In this document: positions 1 to 9,786 of the stretch, piece after piece
Position numbering within the stretch: position 1 is the stretch's first letter
Layout of the letters: each line of letters starts with the position of its first letter
Assembly: GCF_030271215.1 (NCBI RefSeq)
Contig: NZ_JASNGB010000005.1
Coordinates: 1-41,770, forward strand
Direction: 5' to 3'
DNA length: 41,770 nucleotides
DNA from: Deinococcus rhizophilus
GTDB taxonomy: Bacteria; Deinococcota; Deinococci; Deinococcales; Deinococcaceae
Program-made: the position numbers and the translations under genes
Notes under the pieces: generated by a model
Databases searched by the model: none
What the model saw: only the letters and a program-made list of their open reading frames with translations
What the model was told of the DNA's origin: nothing

Positions 1-2
1 CG

Positions 3-251
3 GCGGCCTCCGGCGAGGCACCGCTGGCGATGGTCGAGCGCGAGGGCCTGGGCGCGGGCCTCAGCGACGAGGCGTTGGCGGGGGCGGTGGCCGACGTGCT
101 GGCCGCCAACCCCGACAAGGTGGAGGCGTACCGGGGCGGCAAGACCGCGCTGATGGGTTTCTTCACCGGGCAAGTCATGCGGGCCACCGGGGGCAAGGCC
201 GACCCCGCCAAGGTGGCGGTGGCGCTGCGGGAGGCGCTCAGCGGCGGGTGA
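3..251 (+). CDS. gatB: Asp/Glu-tRNA(Asn/Gln) amidotransferase subunit B, C-terminal fragment
   Basis: The reading frame is open from the window edge and encodes the last 82 residues of a longer protein. Helical segments with '[17 protein letters not shown]', '[17 protein letters not shown]' and '[17 protein letters not shown]' match the YqeY-like tail domain of GatB. GatB belongs to the GatCAB complex that transamidates Glu-tRNA(Gln) or Asp-tRNA(Asn) in the cytoplasm; the tail contacts the tRNA. The catalytic part lies outside the window. The stop codon lies three bases from the end of the convergent lipoprotein gene. Identification rests on the C-terminal domain only. Confidence 0.85.
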   Translation, partial: AASGEAPLAMVEREGLGAGLSDEALAGAVADVLAANPDKVEAYRGGKTALMGFFTGQVMRATGGKADPAKVAVALREALSGG

Positions 252-254
252 GGG

Positions 255-725
255 TCAGTGTTTCAGGAGCAGCAAGTATCTGGAGTCTGCGTCATCTTCC
301 AATTCCAGCACGAGGGCTTGGTCCGTGGTGCGGACCCCCTGCCCGCTCCCCCACCGCAAACGGCCAGCCTTGCGAGTGCCCAAGAGCACATCGCCAGCGA
401 AGTAGATGGTGGGATAGTGGGGTGTGTACTGTGGGGTAAACCGTACCAGGGAATTCCCCTGTCCCTGGCCTGCAAAGCTGTAGGTCGTCTCACCCAACAT
501 CAGTGTGCCGCTTGAGTGGTACTCCTTGGCTGAGACGTAGGTTGCCGTGGCGCGTAGTGACGCAGGGAGTCGCCTTCCTGTCGGCTCCTGGCCCCTGTAC
601 TCGATAGCCTCCCCGGAGTAACTGCCGTGCAGGATTGACGGTCCATGCGGTACCGGGACATTCACGGGTTTCTGGCCGCAGCCCACCAGCAGCGCCGCCA
701 CCAGCGGCAAAATCGTTAGTTTCAT
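255..725 (-). CDS. Small predicted lipoprotein of unknown function
   Basis: A 156-residue protein. The N-terminus '[18 protein letters not shown]' is a lipoprotein signal with a lipobox (LLVGC), so Cys16 is the predicted lipidated residue. The remainder is polar with alternating beta-type segments and aromatic residues (for example '[15 protein letters not shown]'), consistent with a small extracytoplasmic beta domain. I recognise no family. A TAGAGT -10-like hexamer (complement 735-740) lies nine bases upstream of the ATG. The gene is divergent from the solute-binding protein gene and convergent with gatB. Possible roles include an envelope sensor or a carrier-associated lipoprotein, but nothing in the sequence decides this. 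Confidence 0.7.
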   Translation of the reverse strand: MKLTILPLVAALLVGCGQKPVNVPVPHGPSILHGSYSGEAIEYRGQEPTGRRLPASLRATATYVSAKEYHSSGTLMLGETTYSFAGQGQGNSLVRFTPQYTPHYPTIYFAGDVLLGTRKAGRLRWGSGQGVRTTDQALVLELEDDADSRYLLLLKH

Positions 726-792
726 GGTGACCGCACTCTACACCCCGTCCTGCCTACCCGACCCCTCACATGGACTCATCAGCCCCATGCGC

Positions 793-798
793 TATAAC
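793..798 (+). promoter_or_regulatory. -10 element (TATAAC) for a near-leaderless transcript
   Basis: TATAAC lies nine bases before the ATG at 808. TGGACT at 771-776 (16-bp spacing) matches the -35 consensus at four of six positions. No Shine-Dalgarno sequence lies between the hexamer and the ATG, so a leaderless or nearly leaderless mRNA is inferred. Confidence 0.55.
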
Positions 799-807
799 CC
801 TCCACTG

Positions 808-1569
<762 letters not shown>

Positions 1570-1581
1570 ATCCAGTGCTAT

Positions 1582-1619
1582 GCAAAGAGCAGAGGGCGCT
1601 GGGGCTCCCTGCTCTTTGC
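1582..1619. terminator. Bidirectional hairpin terminator
   Basis: An 11-bp perfect stem, GCAAAGAGCAG (1582-1592) with CTGCTCTTTGC (1609-1619), sits between the convergent binding-protein and TPR genes. No strong T-run follows, so it may act as a weak bidirectional terminator. Confidence 0.6.
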
Positions 1620-1639
1620 TCTGTGTCGTCGCCCCCCCG

Positions 1640-3043
1640 CTAGTTCAGCGTGCGCCCGCCCCCCTGGCCCATCAGCGTCTCGGCCTTGCGGAGGTGGTCT
1701 TCCAGCGTGCCGCGCCAGTCGTCGCTCTCGGGGGTGAATTCCAGCGCCTGCTGGGCGTGGGCGTAGGCGGCGGCGGGGTCGCGGAAGCCCTGCTGGGCCA
1801 TCACGTCGGCGGCCATCTGGTGGCCCATCACCCAGTCGCGGGTGCCCTGGGCGGATTCGCGCACCACCCGCTCGAAGTGGTCGAGCGCCTCGTCGAGGTG
1901 GTAGTACTCCAGCGCCACGTTGCCCAGCACCATGCTCGCCGGAATCACCGCGCCCTGCGCCAGCGCCTGCTCGGCGGCGGTCTGGGCCTCCTGCAAGCGG
2001 CCCAGGCGGTAGTCGCACTCCGCGAGGTCGGCCAGCACCTCGGGGCGGTAGGGGTACTCGGGGTCCGCGAGGGCCGCTTCCAGATGCTCGCGGGCCTCCA
2101 GCGGGCGGTCGAGGTCCAGCAGGGCCACCCCGAGTTCGTGCTGGGCATAGGGACGGTCGCCGTCACCCGCCAGCACCAGCGCCCGCCCGAATTGCGCCAG
2201 CGCCTCATCGTGACGGCCCAGGTGGGTCAGCACCTGCCCCCACACCAGCGCCACCCCGTAGCTGGGGTCGCCGTGCTCCCGCTCCAGCCGCTCGGCCTCG
2301 CGGATGCTTTCCAGCGCCTCCTCGGGTTTGCCCGTCTGGAGCAGCGCCTGGGCCTGGAGGTAGTGCCAGGTGGCGAGGTTCAGGCCCTCCTCCTCCGCGT
2401 TCTGCCCGCTGTAGAGGAGCCGGGCCTGTCCCAGCAGCGACAGCGCCGCGTCCATGTCCCCGAGTTGCAATTCCAGCGCCGCGCCTTCTTGCAGCATCAC
2501 CGCCCGGTTGAGGCCCGGGGCGTGGTGGGCCGCTTCCGCATAGAGGTGCCGGGCTTCCAGCGTGTGCCCGAGATTCTCCTCGGCGTCGGCCTGCCAGCTG
2601 CGCAGGCGCCAGCGCAGGTGCGCGGGCAACTCCGCGAGGGGCAGGTGAAGTTCCAGCGCCTCCTGCGACTTCCCGGCCAGCGACAGCGCGGCGAGGGCGT
2701 GGTAGCGGGCGACCGGATCGGCGGCTTCCCGGACCTCCGGGGGGGGCGGGGCCGCGTCCGGGCCGCGCAGCCGGGCGTCGAGTTCGGCACTCAGGGCCAC
2801 GTAGAGGGGGTCGGTGCAGGTCGCCGGGTCCAGGGTGCGGGCCTCGCGCAGCGCGGCGCCGACCTCGGTGGTGGTGGGGTCGCCGTAGAGGGCCTGCACG
2901 CTGGCGAGGTACAAGGAGAGCCGCGCCCTCCGGGGGCGGTCGGCCTCGTGCAGGGCCCCCTCCAGCACGCTGAAGGCCGTGTCGTAGTCGTCCCCCGCGA
3001 GCGCCGTGCAAGCCTGCTGCCAGGTGGTGGCGACATCGATCAT
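1640..3043 (-). CDS. TPR-repeat protein
   Basis: A 467-residue cytoplasmic protein made almost entirely of helical repeats of about 34 residues. Examples are '[34 protein letters not shown]', '[30 protein letters not shown]' and '[25 protein letters not shown]', with the small-large residue spacing of tetratricopeptide repeats. TPR arrays are protein-interaction scaffolds; no enzymatic domain is visible. The start at 3043 ([10 protein letters not shown]) was chosen because TATCCT (complement 3052-3057) lies eight bases upstream; a longer frame reaching 3163 has a low-complexity Gly/Pro-rich N-terminus unlike the rest. The gene stands alone and is divergent from the FtsH-like fragment. The partner is unknown. 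Confidence 0.85.
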   Translation of the reverse strand: MIDVATTWQQACTALAGDDYDTAFSVLEGALHEADRPRRARLSLYLASVQALYGDPTTTEVGAALREARTLDPATCTDPLYVALSAELDARLRGPDAAPPPPEVREAADPVARYHALAALSLAGKSQEALELHLPLAELPAHLRWRLRSWQADAEENLGHTLEARHLYAEAAHHAPGLNRAVMLQEGAALELQLGDMDAALSLLGQARLLYSGQNAEEEGLNLATWHYLQAQALLQTGKPEEALESIREAERLEREHGDPSYGVALVWGQVLTHLGRHDEALAQFGRALVLAGDGDRPYAQHELGVALLDLDRPLEAREHLEAALADPEYPYRPEVLADLAECDYRLGRLQEAQTAAEQALAQGAVIPASMVLGNVALEYYHLDEALDHFERVVRESAQGTRDWVMGHQMAADVMAQQGFRDPAAAYAHAQQALEFTPESDDWRGTLEDHLRKAETLMGQGGGRTLN

Positions 3044-3156
3044 CACCCCCCAGGATAGCGCGGGTGCGCGGAGGGCGGGGGTGTCACCTTTCGGCGGACC
3101 ACACTCCTGCCCGGCGTGCGCTGAACTCGGCCCGACCCCCGGAGGTTGTCCCCCCC

Positions 3157-3614
3157 ATGTCACGGACCCGCTTGCCCAGGCTCCTCGCCCTCGCCCTACC
3201 CCTCCCCGTCTTCATCCTCTTCGGCCTGTGGTTCGGCCGGTGGCGGCTGCGAACGACTGTCCTGACCTCCCCCGCCCTGGCCCATGCCGACCCTATGCCG
3301 ACTTCACCCGGCTGCTGGAGGCGGGCCGGGTCGAGCGGGTCGTGGTTCGCGGCGAGCGGGCCGAGGTCACGCTGGGGCTGCCCGGGCCGGGACAGGTGGC
3401 TGTGCGGCTGCCCGGCGGTCAGGCCACGCCCGACCCTGGCCTGATCTCGCAACTGGAGCAGCAGGGGATGGCCTCCCGTTTCGAGGCGCCGAATCAGTGG
3501 CTTCCCATCCTGTTGAACTTCCTGCCCGCGCTGCTGTTTTTCCTGCTACCGGTAACTCTCTTTGCCGTCCTGCTCGTCGTGCTGGCGCGGCGCGGGCGAC
3601 CCCGAACGCCTTAA
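3157..3614 (+). pseudogene. Frameshifted FtsH N-terminal-like protein (membrane/extracytoplasmic part only)
   Basis: Two overlapping frames together resemble the first ~140 residues of the FtsH encoded immediately downstream. The first frame starts at ATG 3157, after GGAGG at 3141-3145, and encodes a membrane anchor ([19 protein letters not shown]). The second frame, offset by one base, encodes 'YADFTRLLEAGRVERVVVRG', 'RLPGGQATPDPGLISQLEQQ' and a C-terminal membrane helix (WLPILLNFLPALLFFLLP), ending at 3614. The corresponding FtsH segments are '[20 protein letters not shown]', '[20 protein letters not shown]' and '[18 protein letters not shown]'. No AAA+ or protease domain follows. A single missing base between about 3240 and 3290, for example in the C-run at 3271-3275, would explain the break. 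Alternatively a GTG start at 3240 gives an anchorless 124-residue protein. It could be a decaying tandem duplication, a sequencing error in an intact short gene, or a real FtsH-modulating fragment. Confidence 0.55.
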
Positions 3615-3662
3615 CCGCCCCTCAATGAAGTACGGGTGTGATGCCGGATACGCCCACACATC

Positions 3663-3681
3663 TTGAGTCTGGTACACTCAA
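3663..3681. promoter_or_regulatory. Palindrome upstream of ftsH, possible operator
   Basis: TTGAGT (3663-3668) and ACTCAA (3676-3681) form a perfect six-base inverted repeat separated by seven bases. A TACACT -10-like hexamer (3673-3678) overlaps the right arm. The site is 57 bases before the inferred ftsH start. Regulator binding is inferred from symmetry and position only. Confidence 0.3.
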
Positions 3682-3737
3682 CTTCAGCGGGGCGGATGCC
3701 GTCCCAATCGTTCTATTTCTTTCTGGAGGCACCACTC

Positions 3738-5606
<1,869 letters not shown>

Positions 5607-5623
5607 ACCCGACGTAAGTCAGC

Positions 5624-5649
5624 CCCCCGTCCGAGTGGCGGGGGATTTT
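5624..5649 (+). terminator. Rho-independent terminator of ftsH
   Basis: The stem CCCCCG (5624-5629) with CGGGGG (5639-5644) is followed by ATTTT. It lies 18 bases after the ftsH stop and before the convergent secreted-protein gene. Confidence 0.75.
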
Positions 5650-5660
5650 GCTGTGGGCAC

Positions 5661-6512
5661 TCAGGGAGTCAGGGTAAAAGGAATTCGGCTTTCCTCCACA
5701 TGCCAGAAGTAGCGTCCGGGGGCAAGGTCCCCCAGCCTCAGCCCGGAGGCGAGCACTCCCGGTAGGGTAAGAGACTCGCCCGGCTGGAGCACCGCCACCC
5801 GTTCCTCGGCCGTACAGGTGAACCGGACTCCTCCGGGGCGTTCCCCGGAAGCTGGGGCAACCTCCCCGCCTGTCGCCGTGAGCACCCCGACCAGCACGTT
5901 GCCGCCGCAGCCGTAGCGCCACCACACCGGGCGGTCCAGCGGGTTGGTCAGCCTGACCTCCAGGGTCACCTGGCCAAAAGGCGCCTGTTCCCGTTCGCGG
6001 ACCTCCGGGAGGCTGAGTGTCCGGGGCGTGATCTCCGCCCGCAGCCGGGGCCGCTCGTGCTGCGAGAGGACCAGGCCGGGCACCCCCGCTGCCCGCCCCA
6101 CCCGCGCCGTGTCCGCGACCGAGATGTTCACCACCACCCGGGTGAGCCCGGTATCCACCCGCACGGTGGTCTGGGGCCGGACCCTCTTCACTGCCTGCGC
6201 GGCCCGCACGAGCTCGGCGGCACTGTACCGGACCTTCACGGCTTGCCCGTCCCAGCGGACGTAGCGCTGCCAGTAGGGGTCCGCCGCCATCCGTCCGCTC
6301 ACCTGCTCGGCCCGCGTCACGTCGGTGAGGGCGGGGACCGGGCGGCCCGTCAGTGGCGTGGTCGGGTGGGTCAGGCCCGCGAACTCCGGGAATCCAGCCG
6401 ACAGCCGCAGCAGCAGCGGCCACTGGGCGGGCGCGTAGCTGAAGTCGCTGCTCTCGGCCCCGGCGGTGGAAAGCAGCAGGGCCGGGAGCAGCGGAAGCCA
6501 GAAACGTGACAT
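5661..6512 (-). CDS. Secreted protein of unknown function
   Basis: A 283-residue protein with a Sec signal peptide (MSRFWLPLLPALLLSTAGA) and no further membrane span. The central part has beta-rich segments (TGLTRVVVNISVADTARVG). The C-terminal ~130 residues contain 'FGQVTLEVRLTNPLDRPVWW', a Cys pair ('RYGCGG', 'FTCTAEE') and 'VLQPGESLTLPGVLASG'. That pattern of phrases about additive terms and dominant loads is reminiscent of immunoglobulin-like or BsuPI-type inhibitor folds, but the similarity is too weak for a functional name. TACACT (complement 6518-6523) ends five bases before the ATG, indicating a leaderless mRNA. The gene is transcribed alone, convergent with ftsH. Confidence 0.75.
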   Translation of the reverse strand: MSRFWLPLLPALLLSTAGAESSDFSYAPAQWPLLLRLSAGFPEFAGLTHPTTPLTGRPVPALTDVTRAEQVSGRMAADPYWQRYVRWDGQAVKVRYSAAELVRAAQAVKRVRPQTTVRVDTGLTRVVVNISVADTARVGRAAGVPGLVLSQHERPRLRAEITPRTLSLPEVREREQAPFGQVTLEVRLTNPLDRPVWWRYGCGGNVLVGVLTATGGEVAPASGERPGGVRFTCTAEERVAVLQPGESLTLPGVLASGLRLGDLAPGRYFWHVEESRIPFTLTP

Positions 6513-6599
6513 GGCCCAGTGTAACCTCCGGCACTGACGGAGACATGACGCCCCCTTCCCCCAGTGGACCCCCGACCAGGCCGTTTTCCCCGGCTGCGT

Positions 6600-7121
6600 C
6601 TATTCTCGCCAGATCGCCCAGTGCCCCTCCAGCGCGTCCATCTGCTCCTTCGTCCGCCCGCCCAGGCGCAGCAGGGCCATGATCTGGCCCCGGTGGTGGC
6701 TGTCGTGGACGATGGTGTGCTGGAGAAAGTGGGCGGGGCTGGAGCGGTAGCTCCCCTCGTTCCAGGGGTCGGCGAAGGGTTCGCCTGAGTCCAGATGGGC
6801 CTGCACCGCGCCCACGGCGGCCTCGTCGCCCGCTGCGAAGGCGGCGGCCAGCTCGCCGGGCGGACTCTCCTGCCAGCGCCACAGGGGATCGCCGTCCGCG
6901 TCCTGCCGGGTGGGGTCGACCAGCGGGCCAGCGTGGTCGCGCGACAGGCTCCACAGCCAGCCGACACGGAAGCCCGCCATGTGCCGCAGGTGCCGCTCGA
7001 CCGTCCAGCCGCCCCGGCCGTCGCTGAGCTCGAAGTCGGTGGGCGTCAGGGTGCCGAGCAGCACCCCATTGACGCGCCCGTTGCGGCGAAAGGAGTCGAG
7101 CAGCAGGGTCAGTTCGTTCAT
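6600..7121 (-). CDS. DinB-fold protein (putative metal-dependent enzyme)
   Basis: A 173-residue four-helix-bundle protein of the DinB/YfiT superfamily. The family signature is visible: 'GGWTVERHLRHMAGF' early (metal-ligand His at about residue 47) and 'FLQHTIVHDSHHRGQIMALL' late (His pair). Together these form the usual three-histidine metal site. Many members are thiol-dependent transferases or are damage-inducible with unknown substrate; Deinococcus carries many copies. The gene is the second of a pair, ten bases after the stop of another DinB gene, with AGGGAG before its ATG, so the two are cotranscribed. The substrate cannot be inferred. Confidence 0.88.
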   Translation of the reverse strand: MNELTLLLDSFRRNGRVNGVLLGTLTPTDFELSDGRGGWTVERHLRHMAGFRVGWLWSLSRDHAGPLVDPTRQDADGDPLWRWQESPPGELAAAFAAGDEAAVGAVQAHLDSGEPFADPWNEGSYRSSPAHFLQHTIVHDSHHRGQIMALLRLGGRTKEQMDALEGHWAIWRE

Positions 7122-7131
7122 GCGTCTCCCT

Positions 7132-7614
7132 TCACCGCTCGTAGAAGGCGGGCGGCTCCGTTCCCAGCGCCCGCAGGTACACGTAGCCCTGGCCCCGGTG
7201 GTGAATCTCGTTGTCGATGGTGTAGATGGTGGCGGCCCAGCCGGTCATCTCACCCCAGGGAAGCGTGTGCGTCTGCGGGAAGAAGGCGAGGTCCACTCTC
7301 GGAAACTCGCGCTCCAGCCGCCTGGAAAGGGCGTCCCAGGCTTTCAACAGCTCGGCCCGGTCATGAGCCACGCCCTCCCGCCAGTCGGGTTCGGGCCACT
7401 CGCCGGTCAGCAGGCCATTCAGGGTCAATTCGCTAACCTGATGAATCTCCCAGGCCATCTCCCCGAACGGGCGCATGGGCGGCGCGGCGGCAAAGGTGAA
7501 CAGCTGGTCTTCCGCGAAGGCCTCGATCACCCGGCGAGTCAGGGCGCGGTGCCCCTGCCAGTGGGCCAGAAAGTCCTGCGGCGAGACGATGGCGGCGGTC
7601 GCGGTGTTGGTCAT
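7132..7614 (-). CDS. DinB-fold protein, first gene of a DinB pair
   Basis: A 160-residue DinB-superfamily protein. 'FGEMAWEIHQVSELTLNGLL' supplies the first metal-ligand His and 'YTIDNEIHHRGQGYVYLRAL' the HHRGQ motif that supplies the others. The first half resembles proteins annotated only as 'DinB family'. A strong Shine-Dalgarno sequence (AGGAGG) lies a few bases before the ATG. The start is 88 bases from a divergently transcribed WYL-type regulator, which suggests, without proving, that the regulator controls this pair. Confidence 0.88.
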   Translation of the reverse strand: MTNTATAAIVSPQDFLAHWQGHRALTRRVIEAFAEDQLFTFAAAPPMRPFGEMAWEIHQVSELTLNGLLTGEWPEPDWREGVAHDRAELLKAWDALSRRLEREFPRVDLAFFPQTHTLPWGEMTGWAATIYTIDNEIHHRGQGYVYLRALGTEPPAFYER

Positions 7615-7702
7615 GGTGCCTCCTCCTGTGAGGGTGTTACGTTCCCAGCGTAAAGGCGATTCCCGTCAGGAGCTGGCGCATTTCGGGCCTATGCTGTCTC
7701 CC

Positions 7703-8689
7703 ATGTACGACCCCTCCATGCGGGTGCTGACCGTGCTGGAATTGCTGCAGGCGCGGGAAACCGTGACCGGCGCGGAGCTGGCCCGGCGGCTGGAAGTCAG
7801 CCCGCGCACCGTGCAGCGATACGTGGCGCGGCTGCAAGACCTCGGCATCCCGGTCGAGGGACGGCGGGGAGTGGGCGGCGCGTACCGCCTGAAACCCGGC
7901 TTCCGGCTGCCGCCGCTGATGTTCACGGGCGAGGAGGCCCTGAGTCTGGCGCTGGGCTTGCAGGCGCTGCGGCACCTGGGCCTGACCGCGCTGGCTCCGG
8001 CGGCGCAGGCGGCGAGCGCCAAGCTGGGCCGCACGCTGCCCCACGCCCTGCGCGAGAGCGTGCAGGCGCTGGAGGGCGCCGTGCAGCTCGACGCCTCGCC
8101 CTGGGTGGTCCCGACCGACGCGGCGCTGCTCGCGCGGCTGCTGGAGGCGGTGCGGGGGACGCGGACCGTGCACTTCGGGTACGTCTCGCCGCGGGGGGAG
8201 GCGACCTCGCGCGACGTGGACGTGTACCGCGCCGTTCACCTGGGCGGGCGCTGGTACGCGGTGGGCTGGTGCCACCTGCGTGGGGCGCGGCGCTGCTTCC
8301 GGCTCGACCGGATGCGCGGCCTGAGCGTGCTGGAAGCCGGATTCATCCCGCCCGAGGCCTTCGACGCGCTCGCGTACCTGCGGACCACCCTGACGGACCT
8401 GCCTCCCACCCACCAGATCAGCGTGTGGCTGGACGCTCCGCCGGAAGAGCTGAGAGGCCGCGTGTCTCAGTGGCACACCGACCTCAGGCCCGAGGGCGGC
8501 GGCCTGCGCCTGGAAGCCCAGCGCGAGGACCTGGAGGGCTTCGCCGCCTTCCTGCTGGGGCTGGGCTGCGCGTTCCGGGTGGACGGCCCGCCCGAGTTGC
8601 GGGAGGTCTTCGGACGGCTGGCCGGGCGCTGCGCGGTCGCCGGGGCCGGGGGTACACTGGTCCATGACCCAGCACCCGCTGCCCCATGA
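7703..8689 (+). CDS. YafY-type transcriptional regulator (HTH-11 plus WYL domain)
   Basis: A 328-residue regulator. The N-terminal winged helix is clear in 'MRVLTVLELLQARETVTGAE' followed by 'LEVSPRTVQRYVARLQDLGI', with the wing 'VEGRRGVGGAYRL'. The C-terminal half carries a WYL-type sensor region: 'TVHFGYVSPRGEATSRDVDV' and 'GGRWYAVGWCHLRGARRCFR'. WYL domains bind nucleic acid or nucleotide-like ligands and often govern stress genes. The start at 7703 was chosen because TATGCT (7690-7695) precedes it by seven bases; ATG 7691 and ATG 7718 are alternatives. It is divergent from the DinB pair and overlaps the following iron-sulfur gene by 26 bases. Confidence 0.9.
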   Translation: MYDPSMRVLTVLELLQARETVTGAELARRLEVSPRTVQRYVARLQDLGIPVEGRRGVGGAYRLKPGFRLPPLMFTGEEALSLALGLQALRHLGLTALAPAAQAASAKLGRTLPHALRESVQALEGAVQLDASPWVVPTDAALLARLLEAVRGTRTVHFGYVSPRGEATSRDVDVYRAVHLGGRWYAVGWCHLRGARRCFRLDRMRGLSVLEAGFIPPEAFDALAYLRTTLTDLPPTHQISVWLDAPPEELRGRVSQWHTDLRPEGGGLRLEAQREDLEGFAAFLLGLGCAFRVDGPPELREVFGRLAGRCAVAGAGGTLVHDPAPAAP

Positions 8690-9194
8690 CGACCTGCTGC
8701 GTGGCAAGGCGTATGCAGGCGATGGCGTGACCGTCTCCTACGACGCCCCCCGCTGCACCCACGTCGCCAACTGCGTGCGCGGCCTGCCCGCCGTCTTCCG
8801 GCCGGGGGAGCGCCCCTGGATTCAGCTGTGGAACGAGGCGGACGCCGCCCGGGTGGCCGAGGTCGTGCGGACCTGCCCGACGGGGGCCTTGCACTACGCC
8901 CTGCACGGCGCACCCCCGGAGGCCCCCGCCGTCCCGACCACGATCACCCCGGTCACCGACGGCCCCCTGACCCTGCGCGGTGACCTCGTGATCCAGACCC
9001 CGGCGGGCGAGCTGCGCGAGGTCCGCGCCGCCCTGTGCCGCTGCGGGGCGAGCGGCAACAAGCCCTTTTGCGACGGCACCCACGCCCGCATTGGCTGGAA
9101 GAGTGACCAGCCCGGCGGTCAGGCCACCCCCGATCAGCGCGGCGACGGCCACCCGGAGGAAGGCCAGCAGGCGGACGGGGCGCGGCCGGGCTAG
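8664..9194 (+). CDS. YjdI-like mono-cluster ferredoxin fused to a CDGSH iron-sulfur domain
   Basis: A 176-residue protein with two iron-sulfur modules. Residues about 20-80 match the YjdI/Fer4_19 family, with Cys31, Cys37 and Cys71 (RCTHVANC, RTCPTGAL). Residues about 100-145 form a CDGSH domain with Cys125, Cys127, Cys136 and His140 (CRCGASGNKPFCDGTH), the normal three-Cys one-His ligand set for a 2Fe-2S cluster. Electron transfer or redox sensing is the family expectation. The last ~30 residues are Gly/Gln/Asp-rich and unlike either domain; they end at a TAG that belongs to the terminal repeat of the downstream element. TACACT (8653-8658) five bases before the ATG is an internal leaderless promoter inside the regulator gene. 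Confidence 0.87.
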   Translation: MTQHPLPHDDLLRGKAYAGDGVTVSYDAPRCTHVANCVRGLPAVFRPGERPWIQLWNEADAARVAEVVRTCPTGALHYALHGAPPEAPAVPTTITPVTDGPLTLRGDLVIQTPAGELREVRAALCRCGASGNKPFCDGTHARIGWKSDQPGGQATPDQRGDGHPEEGQQADGARPG

Positions 9195-9352
9195 AGCATT
9201 TGCCATAAGAAGGCGGTGCCGTTCCGCCTTCGTTGGCCGAGCGGACTTGCTGGGCTGCGCAGCAGAGCGAGTGAATGGGACAGGAGCATTGGGCAGAATG
9301 GAGGCACCTGGGGTGCTGTCCCCCGGGGGCCGTAATTCTGTCAAATGCTCTA
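9192..9352. repeat. 161-bp inverted-repeat element (MITE-like)
   Basis: Perfect 11-bp terminal inverted repeats bound the element: TAGAGCATTTG (9192-9202) and CAAATGCTCTA (9342-9352). Each end begins with TA, as expected for a TA target duplication of the Tc1/mariner-IS630 type. Internally there is a seven-base stem, AAGGCGG (9210-9216) with CCGCCTT (9224-9230), and no convincing gene. The TAG at the two ends is the stop codon of the iron-sulfur gene on one side and of the ACT gene on the other. It is probably a dispersed non-autonomous element or Deinococcus small repeat; copy number cannot be seen from one window. Confidence 0.7.
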
Positions 9353-9754
9353 ATCCGCGACGGTGTGCCCGGCCCCCCGCAGCGCGGCCAGCGCGTCCGG
9401 CAACCGCGCCGCCGGGACCAGCACGTCATCGGTGTCGAAGGTGCTCAGCGCAAAAATACCCACCCCGGCCTTCCGCAGTGGCTCCAGCACCGCCGCCAGG
9501 ATGCCGGTCAGGCCGAAGTCGAAGGGACCGTGCAGTTTCAGCGCGGCCCACCCCGCCTGGTGCCGGACGCCGGGCGGGAGGTGCGCGGCCTCACACACCA
9601 GCGAAAGCTCGTCCGGGGTGCGCGTCAGGCTGAACAGGACTCCGCCGAGCGTCGGCAGGGGAGCCCCCGGCGGAAGCTGGGCGACGGCGAGCTCGGTGGG
9701 CGCGGCGCCTCCCAGGACCGAGAGCGTGAGGCGGGGGCGGGCCGGGGAGGTCAT
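9350..9754 (-). CDS. ACT-domain protein
   Basis: A 134-residue protein with two ACT-like units. The second is clearest: '[20 protein letters not shown]', '[20 protein letters not shown]' and '[15 protein letters not shown]'. This arrangement matches the small stand-alone ACT proteins related to the CASTOR/LysC regulatory modules, which bind amino acids. No enzyme is fused, so a sensor role is inferred. The ATG at 9754 was taken as start; a GTG at 9769 is possible. It is divergent from the pyrimidine-nucleoside phosphorylase gene 33 bases away. The stop codon is supplied by the neighbouring inverted-repeat element. Confidence 0.8.
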   Translation of the reverse strand: MTSPARPRLTLSVLGGAAPTELAVAQLPPGAPLPTLGGVLFSLTRTPDELSLVCEAAHLPPGVRHQAGWAALKLHGPFDFGLTGILAAVLEPLRKAGVGIFALSTFDTDDVLVPAARLPDALAALRGAGHTVAD

Positions 9755-9786
9755 GGCCGAGGATGGCACGCCCGCTAAACTGCCGT

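Noticed and set aside
1580..3058. Plus-strand frame of 492 codons opposite the TPR gene
   Set aside because: Its composition is typical of the antisense of a GC-rich gene, while the minus strand shows clear TPR periodicity.
3240..3290. Programmed -1 frameshifting in the FtsH-like fragment
   Set aside because: No slippery heptamer or downstream stimulator was found; a missing base or mutation is simpler.
8484..9344. Long minus-strand frame with a membrane-like stretch (LLAFLRVAVAALIGGGLTAG)
   Set aside because: It runs opposite the iron-sulfur gene and through the inverted-repeat element, lacks a ribosome site or promoter, and mixes unrelated compositions. It is most likely a shadow or a remnant.
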